From Paraburkholderia sp. (GTDB taxonomy: Bacteria; Pseudomonadota; Gammaproteobacteria; Burkholderiales; Burkholderiaceae), in assembly GCF_026225065.1 (NCBI RefSeq), contig NZ_JAMFSB010000369.1:1-33209 (forward strand): a DNA stretch of 33,209 bases, given 5' to 3'. Every line of letters starts with the position of its first letter. Position 1 is the stretch's first letter. Of this stretch, positions 1 to 9,349 are shown piece by piece. Position numbers and translations under genes: made by a program. The notes below the pieces were generated by a model that saw only the letters and a program-made list of their open reading frames with translations, was not told the DNA's origin and searched no databases.

Positions 1-1210
1 ACGCCTGCTGGAAGTCGTTTGCGATGATGCGGCGGATCTTCTGCGCCTGCAGGTAGTACGCGTCGTAATAGCCGTGCGACAGCACGTAGGCGCCCACCAG
101 AATGCGGCGCTTCACTTCCGGGCCGAAGCCTTCGGCGCGCGACTTCTTGTACATGTCGAGCAGATCGCGGTACTCCGCGGCGCGGTGGCCATAGCGCACG
201 CCGTCGAAACGCGACAGGTTCGACGAGGCTTCCGCCGGCGCGATCACGTAATACACGGGGATCGACAGCTCGGTCTTCGGCAGCGTTACCTCGACTAGCG
301 TGGCGCCGAGCGCTTCATATTGCTTCAACGCGGCATCGATCGAGGCGCGCACGTCGTCGGCGAGGCCGGCGCCGAAGTATTCCTTCGGCAGGCCGATGCG
401 CAGGCCCGCGAGCGGCTTGCCCGCGGCACCAGCACCAGCGGCCGCGTCAGGCGACCAGCTCTGGCCGAGATAGCGCGTGTAGTCTTCGTCGTCGCGCACG
501 AGGCTGGTCGAATCGCGCTCGTCGAAACCGGCCATGGCGTTGAGCAGCAGCGCGCAGTCCGTGGCGCTGCGCGCCATCGGACCACCCTGGTCCAGCGACG
601 ACGCGAACGCGATCATGCCGTAGCGCGACACGCGGCCGTAGGTCGGCTTGATGCCGGTGATGCCGGAGAACGACGCGGGCTGGCGGATCGAGCCGCCCGT
701 GTCCGTGCCGGTTGCTGCCGGCGCAAGACGCGCGGCCACGGCAGCCGCCGAGCCACCGGACGAACCGCCGGGCACCGCCCTGGTGTCCCATGGGTTCTGC
801 ACCGGGCCGAAGTACGAATTCTCATTGGACGAGCCCATCGCGAACTCATCCATATTGGTCTTGCCGAGGCACACCATGCCGGCGCGCTTCAGACGGTCGA
901 CCACGGTCGCGTCGAACGGGCTGGCGTAATTGGCGAGCATCTTCGAGCCGGCGGTTGAGCGCCAGCCGCGCGTCACGAACACGTCCTTGTGGGCGATCGG
1001 CAGGCCGACCAGCGGGCCGGCGTGGCCGGTGTGCAGCAGCGCGTCGGCGGCTTTGGCCTGCTCGAGGGTGAGATCGGCGTCGACCTGGACGAAGGCGTTC
1101 AGGCTATTGGCTACCTCGATCCGCTTCAGATAGAGCTGCGCCAGTTCGACTGCGGAGCATCCTTTCGCAGCAAGGGCGGCACGCAGTTCGGTCAAGCTTT
1201 TTTCATGCAT
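1..1210 (-). CDS. gatA: Glu-tRNA(Gln)/Asp-tRNA(Asn) amidotransferase subunit A (partial, C-terminus off the left edge)
   Basis: Catalytic amidase subunit of GatCAB, which releases ammonia from glutamine so that GatB can amidate Glu-tRNA(Gln) and/or Asp-tRNA(Asn) in the cytoplasm. Reading leftward from the ATG at 1210 gives about 403 residues starting [10 protein letters not shown]; the family is near 490-500 aa, so roughly 90 residues lie outside the window. The amidase-signature Ser-cisSer-Lys triad is visible: Lys75 (in AHKDVF), Ser150 (in the GGSSGGSAA loop) and Ser174 (in [12 protein letters not shown]). The 75- and 24-residue spacings match those I know for the S. aureus GatA triad. It lies 59 bp downstream of gatC on the same strand, the usual gatC-gatA order; gatB is expected next, outside the window. 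Function is certain; whether Asn or Gln is the main product cannot be read here. Confidence 0.96.
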   Translation of the reverse strand, partial: MHEKSLTELRAALAAKGCSAVELAQLYLKRIEVANSLNAFVQVDADLTLEQAKAADALLHTGHAGPLVGLPIAHKDVFVTRGWRSTAGSKMLANYASPFDATVVDRLKRAGMVCLGKTNMDEFAMGSSNENSYFGPVQNPWDTRAVPGGSSGGSAAAVAARLAPAATGTDTGGSIRQPASFSGITGIKPTYGRVSRYGMIAFASSLDQGGPMARSATDCALLLNAMAGFDERDSTSLVRDDEDYTRYLGQSWSPDAAAGAGAAGKPLAGLRIGLPKEYFGAGLADDVRASIDAALKQYEALGATLVEVTLPKTELSIPVYYVIAPAEASSNLSRFDGVRYGHRAAEYRDLLDMYKKSRAEGFGPEVKRRILVGAYVLSHGYYDAYYLQAQKIRRIIANDFQQA

Positions 1211-1269
1211 TGCGTTTTTCCTGAAGGGTATGGCAACGCAGCAAACACCGCGCGCCGCACCCGTGTTTT

Positions 1270-1569
1270 TTATTCAATCACCTTCGGCACCAGGTACAGC
1301 CCTTCCTGCACAGCAGGCGCGGGGCGCTGGAATTCGTCGCGCTGGACGATTTCCGTCACAGCGTCTTCGCGCAGACGCAGTGCAACATCTTCGATCTGCT
1401 CGATCGGATGGGCGAGCGGTTCGATGCCCTTGGTGTCGACGGCCTGCATCTGCTCGACAAGCCCGAAAAAATCATTCAGCTGGACAAGCGTGTGCTCGGC
1501 TTCGGCGTCGGCCAGTTCGAGGCGCGCAAGATGCGCGATACGCTTAACATCGGTCAGGGTCAGAGCCAT
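1270..1569 (-). CDS. gatC: Glu-tRNA(Gln)/Asp-tRNA(Asn) amidotransferase subunit C
   Basis: Small stabilising subunit of the GatCAB amidotransferase, wrapping the GatA-GatB interface. The 99-residue product is the normal family length and has the typical N-terminal helix ([19 protein letters not shown]), a central acidic helix, and the conserved LREDAVTE / [16 protein letters not shown]-terminal segment that threads between the other subunits. It is first in the leftward gat operon, 59 bp before gatA, and diverges from mreB across a 378-bp intergenic region carrying a minus-strand TATAAT at 1710-1715. Identification is secure. Confidence 0.96.
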   Translation of the reverse strand: MALTLTDVKRIAHLARLELADAEAEHTLVQLNDFFGLVEQMQAVDTKGIEPLAHPIEQIEDVALRLREDAVTEIVQRDEFQRPAPAVQEGLYLVPKVIE

Positions 1570-1947
1570 GCGGTCACCGGAAAATGTAGCGAACTGTCAC
1601 AGTGCGGAAAAACAAAGCTGTAACAGCGGCTTACGATACTGGAGGAGGCCCTCGAAAAAGGGGCCAGCGGTGGCAAAAAGTGCCAACCGTTTCCTTTAAA
1701 TCAAGCAAAATTATAAGGTATCATTACGCGTTCGACCCAAACCCGGACCGACTTACCAGGACCTTTCTGGTCATTTCCCACAAAAATGATTCGGAGATAG
1801 ATGCGGTCTTGTTCGTACCTCCGGTAGATTCCCCCCGCAGCTTCAAGTCTCTGTGGCGCAGTATCCGCCCGGTTGAAGCTGTTATTTTTTCCGCTGCCGC
1901 CCTACGCAATGTTGCGAGGCCAGGCTCCAAGCGAGACAGGATTTTGA
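1570..1947. other. Divergent gatC / mreB intergenic region (378 bp)
   Basis: The region separates leftward gatCA from rightward mreBCD-mrdA-rodA. Its middle (about 1680-1800) is distinctly AT-richer than the flanking genes and holds the TATAAT proposed for gatC. On the plus strand TATAAG (1712-1717) and TATCAT (1719-1724) are possible mreB -10 elements without a convincing -35. Short reading frames here have no good ribosome binding site and no recognisable protein, so I see no gene. Confidence 0.6.
1710..1740 (-). promoter_or_regulatory. Candidate sigma-70 promoter for gatCAB
   Basis: On the minus strand there is a perfect TATAAT (-10) at 1715-1710 and a TTGGGT (-35-like) at 1740-1735, with a 19-bp spacer, slightly long. 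Transcription would start near 1703, giving a leader of about 130 nt before gatC. The perfect -10 is the main support and the -35 is weak. Confidence 0.45.
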
Positions 1948-2991
<1,044 letters not shown>

Positions 2992-3142
2992 GCGAGAGCC
3001 TGGCTCCATGTCAGCAGCGCGGATCGGACAGCTAGCCTTCTTGGGGTTGGCCTGTCTTGAGCTGGTTCATCCAGCCACCGCGCACTGACGCGCGCTTTCG
3101 CGCCGCAGTCATACCCAACCGCTCACGCCCCCGGCGCCGACC

Positions 3143-4345
3143 ATGGAATACAGTCCGCCGCCTCTGTTCAAGCAAGGCCCCTCCGCACTCGCACGACTGA
3201 TTTTCTTCGTGCTGCTGGCGTTCGTCCTGCTGATCTCGGATGCGCGCTTCAGGACGCTCGAGATCGTCCGCGGCATGTTGGGAGCGGGTCTGTATCCGCT
3301 GCAGCGCGCCGCGCTCGTGCCGCGCGACATCTTCATGGGCGCGGCGGATCTGGCGGTGACCAGCGCAACGCTGCGCGGTCAGAACGACGAGCTGCGCAAG
3401 AAGAACCTGCAACTCTCGCTGCAGGCCAATACGGCATCCGCATTGTCCGCCGAGAACGAGCATCTGCGCTCGCTGCTGCAACTCTCGCAGCGCATGACCA
3501 CCCAGTCGATTCCGACCGAAATCCAGTACGACACGCGCGACCCGTTCACGCAGAAGGTCATCATTGGACGGGGCTCGCAGCAAGGCATTCAGAACGGTTC
3601 GCCGGTCGTCAATGAAGACGGCGTGATCGGTCAGGTCACGCGCGTGTTTCCGCTGCAGGCGGAGGTCACGCTCCTCACCGACAAGGACCAGGCCGTGCCG
3701 GTGCAGGTCGTGCGCACAGGTCTGCGCAGCGTGATTTACGGCACGCCGAAGGGCGATACGCTCGATCTGCGCTTTGTGCCGATCAGCGCGGATCTGCAGA
3801 CAGGCGACGAACTGGTGACGAGCGGCCTCGACGGCACCTATCCGCCGGGGCTGCCGGTCGCCAAGGTCGTACGGGTCGACAAGCTGGCCGACACCGCCTT
3901 TGCCCACGTGGTGTGCCTGCCGGTTGCACCGGTGCGCGGTGCGCGCCAGTTGCTGGTGCTTCACTATGTGAACACGGTGCCGCCGCGTCCGGCTGACGAA
4001 CCTGATGCGGCCAGCTCGGCGAAAGAAGCGAAGGCGAAGAAGGGCGCGAAACCCGCAGAGAAAGCCCCGGACAAGAACGCTAAAGCTGCCGCGCCGGCCT
4101 CCACTGCGGCGGCCGCTGCAAAGCCGGCCTCGGCGGCAAAGCCAGCTTCGGCAGCAAAACCCGCTTTGGCAGAAGCGGAGAAGAAGGGTGTCGACGCGAA
4201 ACAGGCCAGAGAGAAGAAAGCGGCGGCTGAACGTCTGGCCGCTATCCGGGCCGCCACCGGACGACCGGCCTCGGGATCGGCCGCCGACGGAAAGCCCGCC
4301 ACGGGCGCCACGAAACAACCGGCCACGGGGGGGATCGACGAGTGA
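3143..4345 (+). CDS. mreC: Cell shape-determining protein MreC with long Ala/Lys-rich periplasmic tail
   Basis: Bitopic inner-membrane scaffold that links MreB/MreD to PBP2 and RodA. Visible parts are a short cytoplasmic N-terminus, one membrane segment (about residues 14-33, ALARLIFFVLLAFVLLISDA), a coiled coil (about 70-105), and the MreC beta-domain (about 115-280, with GRGSQQGIQNGSPV and the TSGLDGTYPPGLPV motif). The last roughly 115 residues are a low-complexity Ala/Lys/Pro tail with three tandem copies of an AKPASA-type unit, making the protein 400 aa against about 367 in E. coli. The C-terminus KQPATGGIDE closely resembles that of PBP2 two genes downstream (see findings). The ATG at 3143 has no obvious Shine-Dalgarno. 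The stop overlaps the mreD GTG. Confidence 0.97.
   Translation: MEYSPPPLFKQGPSALARLIFFVLLAFVLLISDARFRTLEIVRGMLGAGLYPLQRAALVPRDIFMGAADLAVTSATLRGQNDELRKKNLQLSLQANTASALSAENEHLRSLLQLSQRMTTQSIPTEIQYDTRDPFTQKVIIGRGSQQGIQNGSPVVNEDGVIGQVTRVFPLQAEVTLLTDKDQAVPVQVVRTGLRSVIYGTPKGDTLDLRFVPISADLQTGDELVTSGLDGTYPPGLPVAKVVRVDKLADTAFAHVVCLPVAPVRGARQLLVLHYVNTVPPRPADEPDAASSAKEAKAKKGAKPAEKAPDKNAKAAAPASTAAAAAKPASAAKPASAAKPALAEAEKKGVDAKQAREKKAAAERLAAIRAATGRPASGSAADGKPATGATKQPATGGIDE
4118..4171 (+). repeat. Three tandem 18-bp units within mreC
   Basis: Three consecutive 18-bp units (4118-4135, 4136-4153, 4154-4171) encode AKPASA, AKPASA and AKPALA in the MreC tail. In-frame units of this kind can change copy number by slippage without breaking the gene. 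Confidence 0.75.
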
Positions 4346-4854
4346 ACCGCCCTCAGTACATCCTGCAACCGGTCAATCCGTACTTCATCTCCTTCAGCCT
4401 GGCAGCCGCCTTCCTGCTGAACCTGATGCCGTGGGGGCGCCTGATCGGCGTACCTGACTTTGTTGCGCTGGTGCTGCTGTTCTGGAACGTGCACCAACCG
4501 CGCAAGGTCGGCATGGGCATCGCCTTCCTGCTCGGCATCCTGATGGACGTCCACAACGCCAGCCTGCTCGGCGAGCATGCGTTGGCGTATACGCTGCTGT
4601 CGTACGGCGCCATCACGATCCACCGGCGAGTATTGTGGATGCCAATGGGCGTGCAGACCTTTGCCGTGATGCCATTATTGGTCATCGCGCAACTTGTGCC
4701 CTTCGTCATCCGTCTACTGATGGGCGCGGCTTTTCCGGGCTGGGGCTACCTGATCGACGGGTTCGTCGAAGCTGCCCTGTGGCCCGTTGCAAGTGTGCTG
4801 CTGCTGATGCCGCAGCGCCGTCCGGCCGATCCGGACGACACCCGTCCCATTTAG
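4342..4854 (+). CDS. mreD: Rod shape-determining membrane protein MreD
   Basis: Integral membrane partner of MreC in the elongasome. The 170-residue protein is almost entirely hydrophobic, with about five membrane segments, and carries the MreD signature around residues 60-80 (GIAFLLGILMDVHNASLLGEHAL). The start is GTG at 4342, overlapping the mreC TGA (GTGA), so the two are probably translationally coupled. A 165-bp gap with a short GC hairpin follows before mrdA. Identification rests on motif, topology and position between mreC and mrdA. Confidence 0.96.
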   Translation: MNRPQYILQPVNPYFISFSLAAAFLLNLMPWGRLIGVPDFVALVLLFWNVHQPRKVGMGIAFLLGILMDVHNASLLGEHALAYTLLSYGAITIHRRVLWMPMGVQTFAVMPLLVIAQLVPFVIRLLMGAAFPGWGYLIDGFVEAALWPVASVLLLMPQRRPADPDDTRPI

Positions 4855-4990
4855 CGCAGTGCGCGCATCGAGCCCCTCCTTGAACACGCTAAAGATGTCG
4901 AAGACGCCAGGCGATGGTTCGCGGAATTCGCTCGATCCGCACAGCTCTTCCCTCCCGGCCACGAGCGCCGGCTGGACACCTTTACCTGAC

Positions 4991-5018
4991 GGCCGTTTCG
5001 CGGCCTTTTGATCAAAAG
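4991..5018 (+). promoter_or_regulatory. GC hairpin plus perfect palindrome directly before the mrdA ATG
   Basis: GGCCG-TTTCG-CGGCC (4991-5005) is a perfect 5-bp stem followed by TTTT. It is immediately continued by the 14-bp perfect palindrome CTTTTGATCAAAAG (5005-5018), which ends one base before the ATG at 5020 and covers the place where a Shine-Dalgarno should be. This may be a weak terminator, an attenuator, or a structure limiting PBP2 translation. Only the symmetry is certain. Confidence 0.45.
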
Positions 5019-5019
5019 C

Positions 5020-7404
5020 ATGGCAGCCGAATTCAAGGACACTCAACAACAGCTCTCGAAGTTCCGCCTGCGGGTCGCGGCGGCGGGCCTGTTCGTGTTC
5101 GTCTGCTTTGGGCTGATCGTTTTCCGCTTCCTGTTCCTGCAGGTCTGGCACTACAGCAAGTACTCGCTGCAAGCCGATGAGAACCGCATCTCGGTGGCGC
5201 CGATCGTTCCCAATCGCGGCATCATCACGGACCGTAACGGTGTCGTGCTGGCGAAGAACTACTCGGCCTACACGCTGGAAATCACGCCTTCGAAGCTGAA
5301 CGACACGCTCGACAACGTCATCGACAATCTCGCGACCGTCATTACCATCGACGCCCGCGACCGGCGCAACTTCAAGAAGCTGCAGGAAGACTCGAAGAAC
5401 TTCGAGAGCCTGCCGATCCGCACCCGCCTCACCGACGACGAAGTCGCGCGCTTCACCGCGCAGCGATTCCGCTTTCCTGGCGTCGAAGTGCGCGCGCGTC
5501 TGTTCCGTCAGTACCCGCTTGGGGCGACGGCGGCACACGTGATCGGCTATATCGGGCGTATTTCGCAGCGCGATCAGGACCGCATCGACGAAGCCAGCGA
5601 CGAGAACGACAAGGATCCGGATCACTACGATCCGCGCCTCGACGCGAACAACTACAAGGGCACGGACTACATCGGCAAGATCGGTGTCGAGCAGAGCTAC
5701 GAGACTGAGCTGCATGGCCAGACCGGCTTCGAAGAAGTGGAAGTGACGGCGGGTGGACGCCCGGTGCGCACCTTATCGCGCACTCAGGCGACGCCGGGCA
5801 ACAACCTCGTACTGTCGCTCGATATCGGCCTGCAGCAAGTCGCCGAGCAGGCGTTTGCGGGCAAGCGCGGCGCGCTGGTGGCAATCGAACCCGCGACCGG
5901 CGACGTGCTCGCCTTCGTCTCGGCGCCGAGCTTCGATCCGAACTCGTTCGTGGACGGCATCGACCAGCAGACCTGGGACGAGCTGAACAACTCTCCCGAT
6001 CACCCGTTGCTGAACCGGCCGCTGCACGGCACCTACCCGCCGGGTTCGACCTACAAACCGTTCATGGCGCTCGCAGCACTGACGCTACACAAACGCACGC
6101 CGAGCTGGGGCTTCCAGGATCCAGGCTCCTACACGTTCGGCGGCCATACGTTCCGCAACGACGTGCGTTCGGGCCAAGGCTGGATCGACCTGAACCGCGC
6201 CATCGTCGTGTCGAACGACACGTATTTCTTCATGCTGGCGCACGACCTGGGCGTCAATGCGATCGCCGGCTTCATGAAACCGTGGGGCTTCGGGCAGATC
6301 ACCGGCATCGACATTGCCGGCGAAGCGAAGGGCATTCTTCCTTCCACCGAATGGAAGCGCAAGGCCTACCGCAAGCCTGAACAACAGCGCTGGTACGAAG
6401 GCGAGACGATCAGTCTCGGGATCGGCCAGGGCTACAACTCGTTCACGATCCTGCAGCTCGCCCACGCGGTCGCCACGCTGGCCAACAACGGCGTCGTGTT
6501 GAAGCCTCACCTGGTGAAGGAAGTCGAAAATCCGATCACCAAGGACACGCGTCTGACCGTGCCGAAGGACGATGGCCGCATCAACGTGCCACAGGCCGAT
6601 ATTGATATCGTCAAGCGCGCGATGGTCGGCGTTGTGACCAGCGGCACGGCGTCGAAGGTCTTCATCGGCGCGCCGTATCAGGCCGCCGGCAAGACCGGTA
6701 CGGCCCAGGTGTATTCGCTGCAGGGCGCTAACTACAAGGGCCATGCAATCCCTGAAAATCTGCGTGACCACGCGCTCTTTATCGCATTCGCGCCAGCAGA
6801 CAATCCGAAGATCGCGCTCGCACTGATCGTGGAAAACGGCGGCTGGGGTGCGGAAGTAGCCGGACCGATCGCGCGCCACGTGCTCGACTATTACCTCATC
6901 GACCGGCAGAAGCCAGGGGCCGAAGCGGCGGCTGTCGCTGCGGCGGCTTCGGCAACGGCGGACGCGTCGGCGCCGGTGATCGGTGCAGCGCCGACCTCCG
7001 TCGAGATCGTGCAGCCGGCTTCCGTCGCCGCAGGTTTCACGCCGTTACCGATACCTGGCGCTGCGTCGAATGCGGCTGGGGCATCGGCGCCTTCTGCGGC
7101 GTCGGCGGCTTCGGACGTTGCGCCTGCAGCGCCGGGCGGCCCTGTCGTCACAACACCTACGGATAAGGAAAGAGCCAAACCGGTCGCCGCAACGGCAGCC
7201 GATGCCTCCGCTCCGTTCGTCGCCACAAAGATGCTGGATGACCCCGCCTCGGCGCCCGCGAAAACACCCGTGCCGCGCAAATCCGGCCCGCGCCATCCGC
7301 GCCCCGCGAGCGACCCCGCGCCTAGTGCAGCTGCGCCGTCGCGCGACGACAGCATTCAGCCCACGTCACCCCGCCAGCCGGTTTCCGGCGGCATCGACGA
7401 GTAA
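5020..7404 (+). CDS. mrdA: Peptidoglycan D,D-transpeptidase PBP2 with C-terminal Ala/Pro extension
   Basis: Class B penicillin-binding protein that cross-links peptidoglycan during cell elongation, partnered with RodA. One N-terminal membrane segment (about residues 20-42) is followed by the PBP dimerisation/pedestal domain (about 60-240) and the transpeptidase domain (about 265-630). The active-site motifs are all present: S343-T-Y-K346, S398-N-D, and K558-T-G. Residues about 630-794 form an Ala/Pro/Ser-rich tail not found in E. coli PBP2 (633 aa), ending RQPVSGGIDE like the MreC end. I use the ATG at 5020 (MAAEFKD); an in-frame TTG at 5008 lies inside the palindrome and is less likely. The gap to rodA is only 10 bp. 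Confidence 0.96.
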   Translation: MAAEFKDTQQQLSKFRLRVAAAGLFVFVCFGLIVFRFLFLQVWHYSKYSLQADENRISVAPIVPNRGIITDRNGVVLAKNYSAYTLEITPSKLNDTLDNVIDNLATVITIDARDRRNFKKLQEDSKNFESLPIRTRLTDDEVARFTAQRFRFPGVEVRARLFRQYPLGATAAHVIGYIGRISQRDQDRIDEASDENDKDPDHYDPRLDANNYKGTDYIGKIGVEQSYETELHGQTGFEEVEVTAGGRPVRTLSRTQATPGNNLVLSLDIGLQQVAEQAFAGKRGALVAIEPATGDVLAFVSAPSFDPNSFVDGIDQQTWDELNNSPDHPLLNRPLHGTYPPGSTYKPFMALAALTLHKRTPSWGFQDPGSYTFGGHTFRNDVRSGQGWIDLNRAIVVSNDTYFFMLAHDLGVNAIAGFMKPWGFGQITGIDIAGEAKGILPSTEWKRKAYRKPEQQRWYEGETISLGIGQGYNSFTILQLAHAVATLANNGVVLKPHLVKEVENPITKDTRLTVPKDDGRINVPQADIDIVKRAMVGVVTSGTASKVFIGAPYQAAGKTGTAQVYSLQGANYKGHAIPENLRDHALFIAFAPADNPKIALALIVENGGWGAEVAGPIARHVLDYYLIDRQKPGAEAAAVAAAASATADASAPVIGAAPTSVEIVQPASVAAGFTPLPIPGAASNAAGASAPSAASAASDVAPAAPGGPVVTTPTDKERAKPVAATAADASAPFVATKMLDDPASAPAKTPVPRKSGPRHPRPASDPAPSAAAPSRDDSIQPTSPRQPVSGGIDE

Positions 7405-7414
7405 GGAGAAAGGC

Positions 7415-8563
7415 ATGCAATTCGACAAGCGCGCCTGGCTCGATCGCATCAAGAAGATGTTCATCGGCTTCGACCGCCCGCTCGCACTCGCGGTGTTTCT
7501 GCTGATGTGCGTCGGCATCGTCACGCTGTACAGCGCCACGCTCGATATGCCCGGCAAGGTCGAAGACCAGTTGCGCAACATCATGCTGACCTTCGTGCTG
7601 ATGTGGGCGCTCGCCAACGTGCCGCCCACCACGCTGATGCGCTTCGCGGTCCCGCTTTATACCTTCGGCATCGCGTTGCTGGTGGCGGTGGCGCTATTCG
7701 GCCTCACGCGTAAGGGAGCCAAACGCTGGATCAACGTCGGCGTGGTGATCCAGCCGTCCGAGATCATGAAGATCGCCACGCCGCTGATGCTCGCGTGGTA
7801 CTACCAGCGCCGCGAAGGCGTGATGCGCTGGTACGACTTCCTGGTGGGGCTGATCATCCTCGTCGTGCCCGTCGCCCTGATCGCCAAGCAGCCTGACCTC
7901 GGGACCGCGGTGCTGGTCTTCGCGGCGGGTCTGTTCGTCATCTATTTCGCGGGTCTGAGTTTCAAGCTGATCGTCCCGGTGCTCGTTGCTGCGGCGATCG
8001 CGGTCACTTCGATCGCGGTGTTTCAGGACAAGATCTGCCAGCCCGAGGTGCAGTGGCCGCTGATGCACGATTACCAGAAGCACCGTATCTGCACGCTGCT
8101 CGATCCAACTTCCGATCCGCTCGGCAAGGGCTTCCACACCATTCAGGCGGTGATTGCGATCGGCTCTGGCGGCCCGCTCGGCAAGGGATGGTTGAAGGGC
8201 ACCCAGGCGCACCTGGAATTCATTCCTGAGAAGCACACCGACTTTATTTTTGCGGTGTTCTCCGAGGAATTCGGACTGGCGGGCGGGATCGTGCTGCTGG
8301 TGTTGTATATGGCGTTGATCGCGCGCGGCCTGTATATAGCGGCCAACGGCGCCACGCTATTCGGGCGATTGTTGGCCGGCTCGCTTACGATGGCCTTTTT
8401 CACCTACGCATTCGTCAACATCGGCATGGTGAGCGGGATCTTGCCGGTAGTCGGCGTGCCGCTACCGTTCATGAGCTACGGGGGCACCGCGTTGATCACG
8501 CTCGGGGTTGCGACTGGCCTCATCATGAGCGTCGGGCGACAGAAGCGGTTGATGCAAAGTTAA
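7415..8563 (+). CDS. rodA: SEDS peptidoglycan glycosyltransferase RodA
   Basis: Polytopic glycan polymerase of the elongasome that uses lipid II and works with PBP2. The 382-residue product has about ten membrane segments and the SEDS signatures, including LEFIPEKHTDFIFAVFSEEFG with the conserved Asp at about residue 276 (the position matching the essential Asp of E. coli RodA) and the C-terminal GVPLPFMSYGGTALI. The ATG at 7415 is chosen because it follows AAGGAG at 7403-7408 and gives the usual start MQFDKRAW; the same frame stays open further upstream through mrdA but is not used. It is the last gene of the operon; its stop codon lies within the terminator stem. Confidence 0.97.
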   Translation: MQFDKRAWLDRIKKMFIGFDRPLALAVFLLMCVGIVTLYSATLDMPGKVEDQLRNIMLTFVLMWALANVPPTTLMRFAVPLYTFGIALLVAVALFGLTRKGAKRWINVGVVIQPSEIMKIATPLMLAWYYQRREGVMRWYDFLVGLIILVVPVALIAKQPDLGTAVLVFAAGLFVIYFAGLSFKLIVPVLVAAAIAVTSIAVFQDKICQPEVQWPLMHDYQKHRICTLLDPTSDPLGKGFHTIQAVIAIGSGGPLGKGWLKGTQAHLEFIPEKHTDFIFAVFSEEFGLAGGIVLLVLYMALIARGLYIAANGATLFGRLLAGSLTMAFFTYAFVNIGMVSGILPVVGVPLPFMSYGGTALITLGVATGLIMSVGRQKRLMQS

Positions 8564-8600
8564 ATGAAGAAGGGGCGCATCTGCGCCCCTTCTTCATTTA
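8561..8600. terminator. Long perfect hairpin between rodA and the Sel1 gene
   Basis: The bases 8561-8579 pair perfectly with 8582-8600, giving a 19-bp stem with a GC core (GGGGCGCA / TGCGCCCC), AT-rich base and minimal loop. It begins at the rodA stop codon and lies between convergent genes, so it can serve both strands, though neither side has a pure T-run. Confidence 0.75.
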
Positions 8601-8638
8601 CGCGTTTAGGAGCCCGGAACCTGTGCGGGCAACCCGTG

Positions 8639-9349
8639 CTACTGCGGCTTCGCCTCGTGCTCGTCGCGCAATTGCGCGCTGAGTTGCTGATACTTGAGCT
8701 TGGCCGCCGGATCACCCTGCGCCGCCGCCGCTGCATAGTAAGCGCGCGCCACGTTCAGGTTCTTGTCCACGCCATCGCCGCCGCGCTCGTAGAACGAGCC
8801 GGCGACGTACTGCGCCGTCATGTCGCCGCCTTGCGCGGCCTTCTTGTACCAGATGAACGCCTGGCGATTGTCGCGCGCCGTGCCGCGGCCATCCAGAAAC
8901 TGGTTCGCCAGCGCCAGCTCAGCCTGCACATGCCCCTGCTGCGCGGCCTTCAGGAACCAGCGATGCGCCTCGGCCGGATCGCGGCCAACGAATTCGCCAT
9001 CGTCGTACATCTTGCCGTACACGTACTGCGCGTGGGACATGTTTGCATCGGCGGCCTTGCGCAGCCACTTCTTGCCTTCATCGACGTTGACCGCCGTGCC
9101 CTCACCGTTGATCAGCATCATCGCGTAGTTGAATTCGGCGAGCCGGCTGCCGTGCTCGGCCGCCTTATGGAATTCGCTGAGCGCCGGACCGAAGTTGCCC
9201 GCGTTGTAGTCCGCGACCGCTGTCTGCGTTTCCGGATCCGCCTGAGACGGCTTGTCCTGCGTGTTCAGCGCAGCGGATGCCGCGAACGCAGCACAGGTGG
9301 CCACGATGCCCACCGCAGCGCGCACGGCAAACTGCGAAATACCCTTCAT
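8639..9349 (-). CDS. Secreted Sel1-like repeat protein
   Basis: A 236-residue protein with an N-terminal signal peptide (about 1-27, MKGISQFAVRAAVGIVATC followed by AAFAASA), then about five Sel1-type 36-residue alpha-helical repeats (about 60-220). Recurring features are A-x-x-W-(L/Y)-x-K-A-A-x-x-G and A-x-x-x-L-G/A-x-x-Y/F-x-x-G, for example EGKKWLRKAADANMSHAQYV and QAFIWYKKAAQGGDMTAQYV. Such proteins act as protein-protein adaptors; the partner cannot be read from sequence. The ATG overlaps the TGA of the upstream aldolase gene (ATGA), suggesting coupled translation although the functions look unrelated. Family call is firm, role unknown. Confidence 0.88.
   Translation of the reverse strand: MKGISQFAVRAAVGIVATCAAFAASAALNTQDKPSQADPETQTAVADYNAGNFGPALSEFHKAAEHGSRLAEFNYAMMLINGEGTAVNVDEGKKWLRKAADANMSHAQYVYGKMYDDGEFVGRDPAEAHRWFLKAAQQGHVQAELALANQFLDGRGTARDNRQAFIWYKKAAQGGDMTAQYVAGSFYERGGDGVDKNLNVARAYYAAAAAQGDPAAKLKYQQLSAQLRDEHEAKPQ

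Noticed and set aside
3032..4318. A 428-residue Arg/Ser/Gly-rich frame on the minus strand
   Set aside because: It is antisense to mreC and mirrors its low-complexity tail.
5008..5019. TTG start four codons before the chosen PBP2 ATG
   Set aside because: It is a rare start lying inside a palindrome with no Shine-Dalgarno; the ATG at 5020 is more likely, although neither has a strong site.
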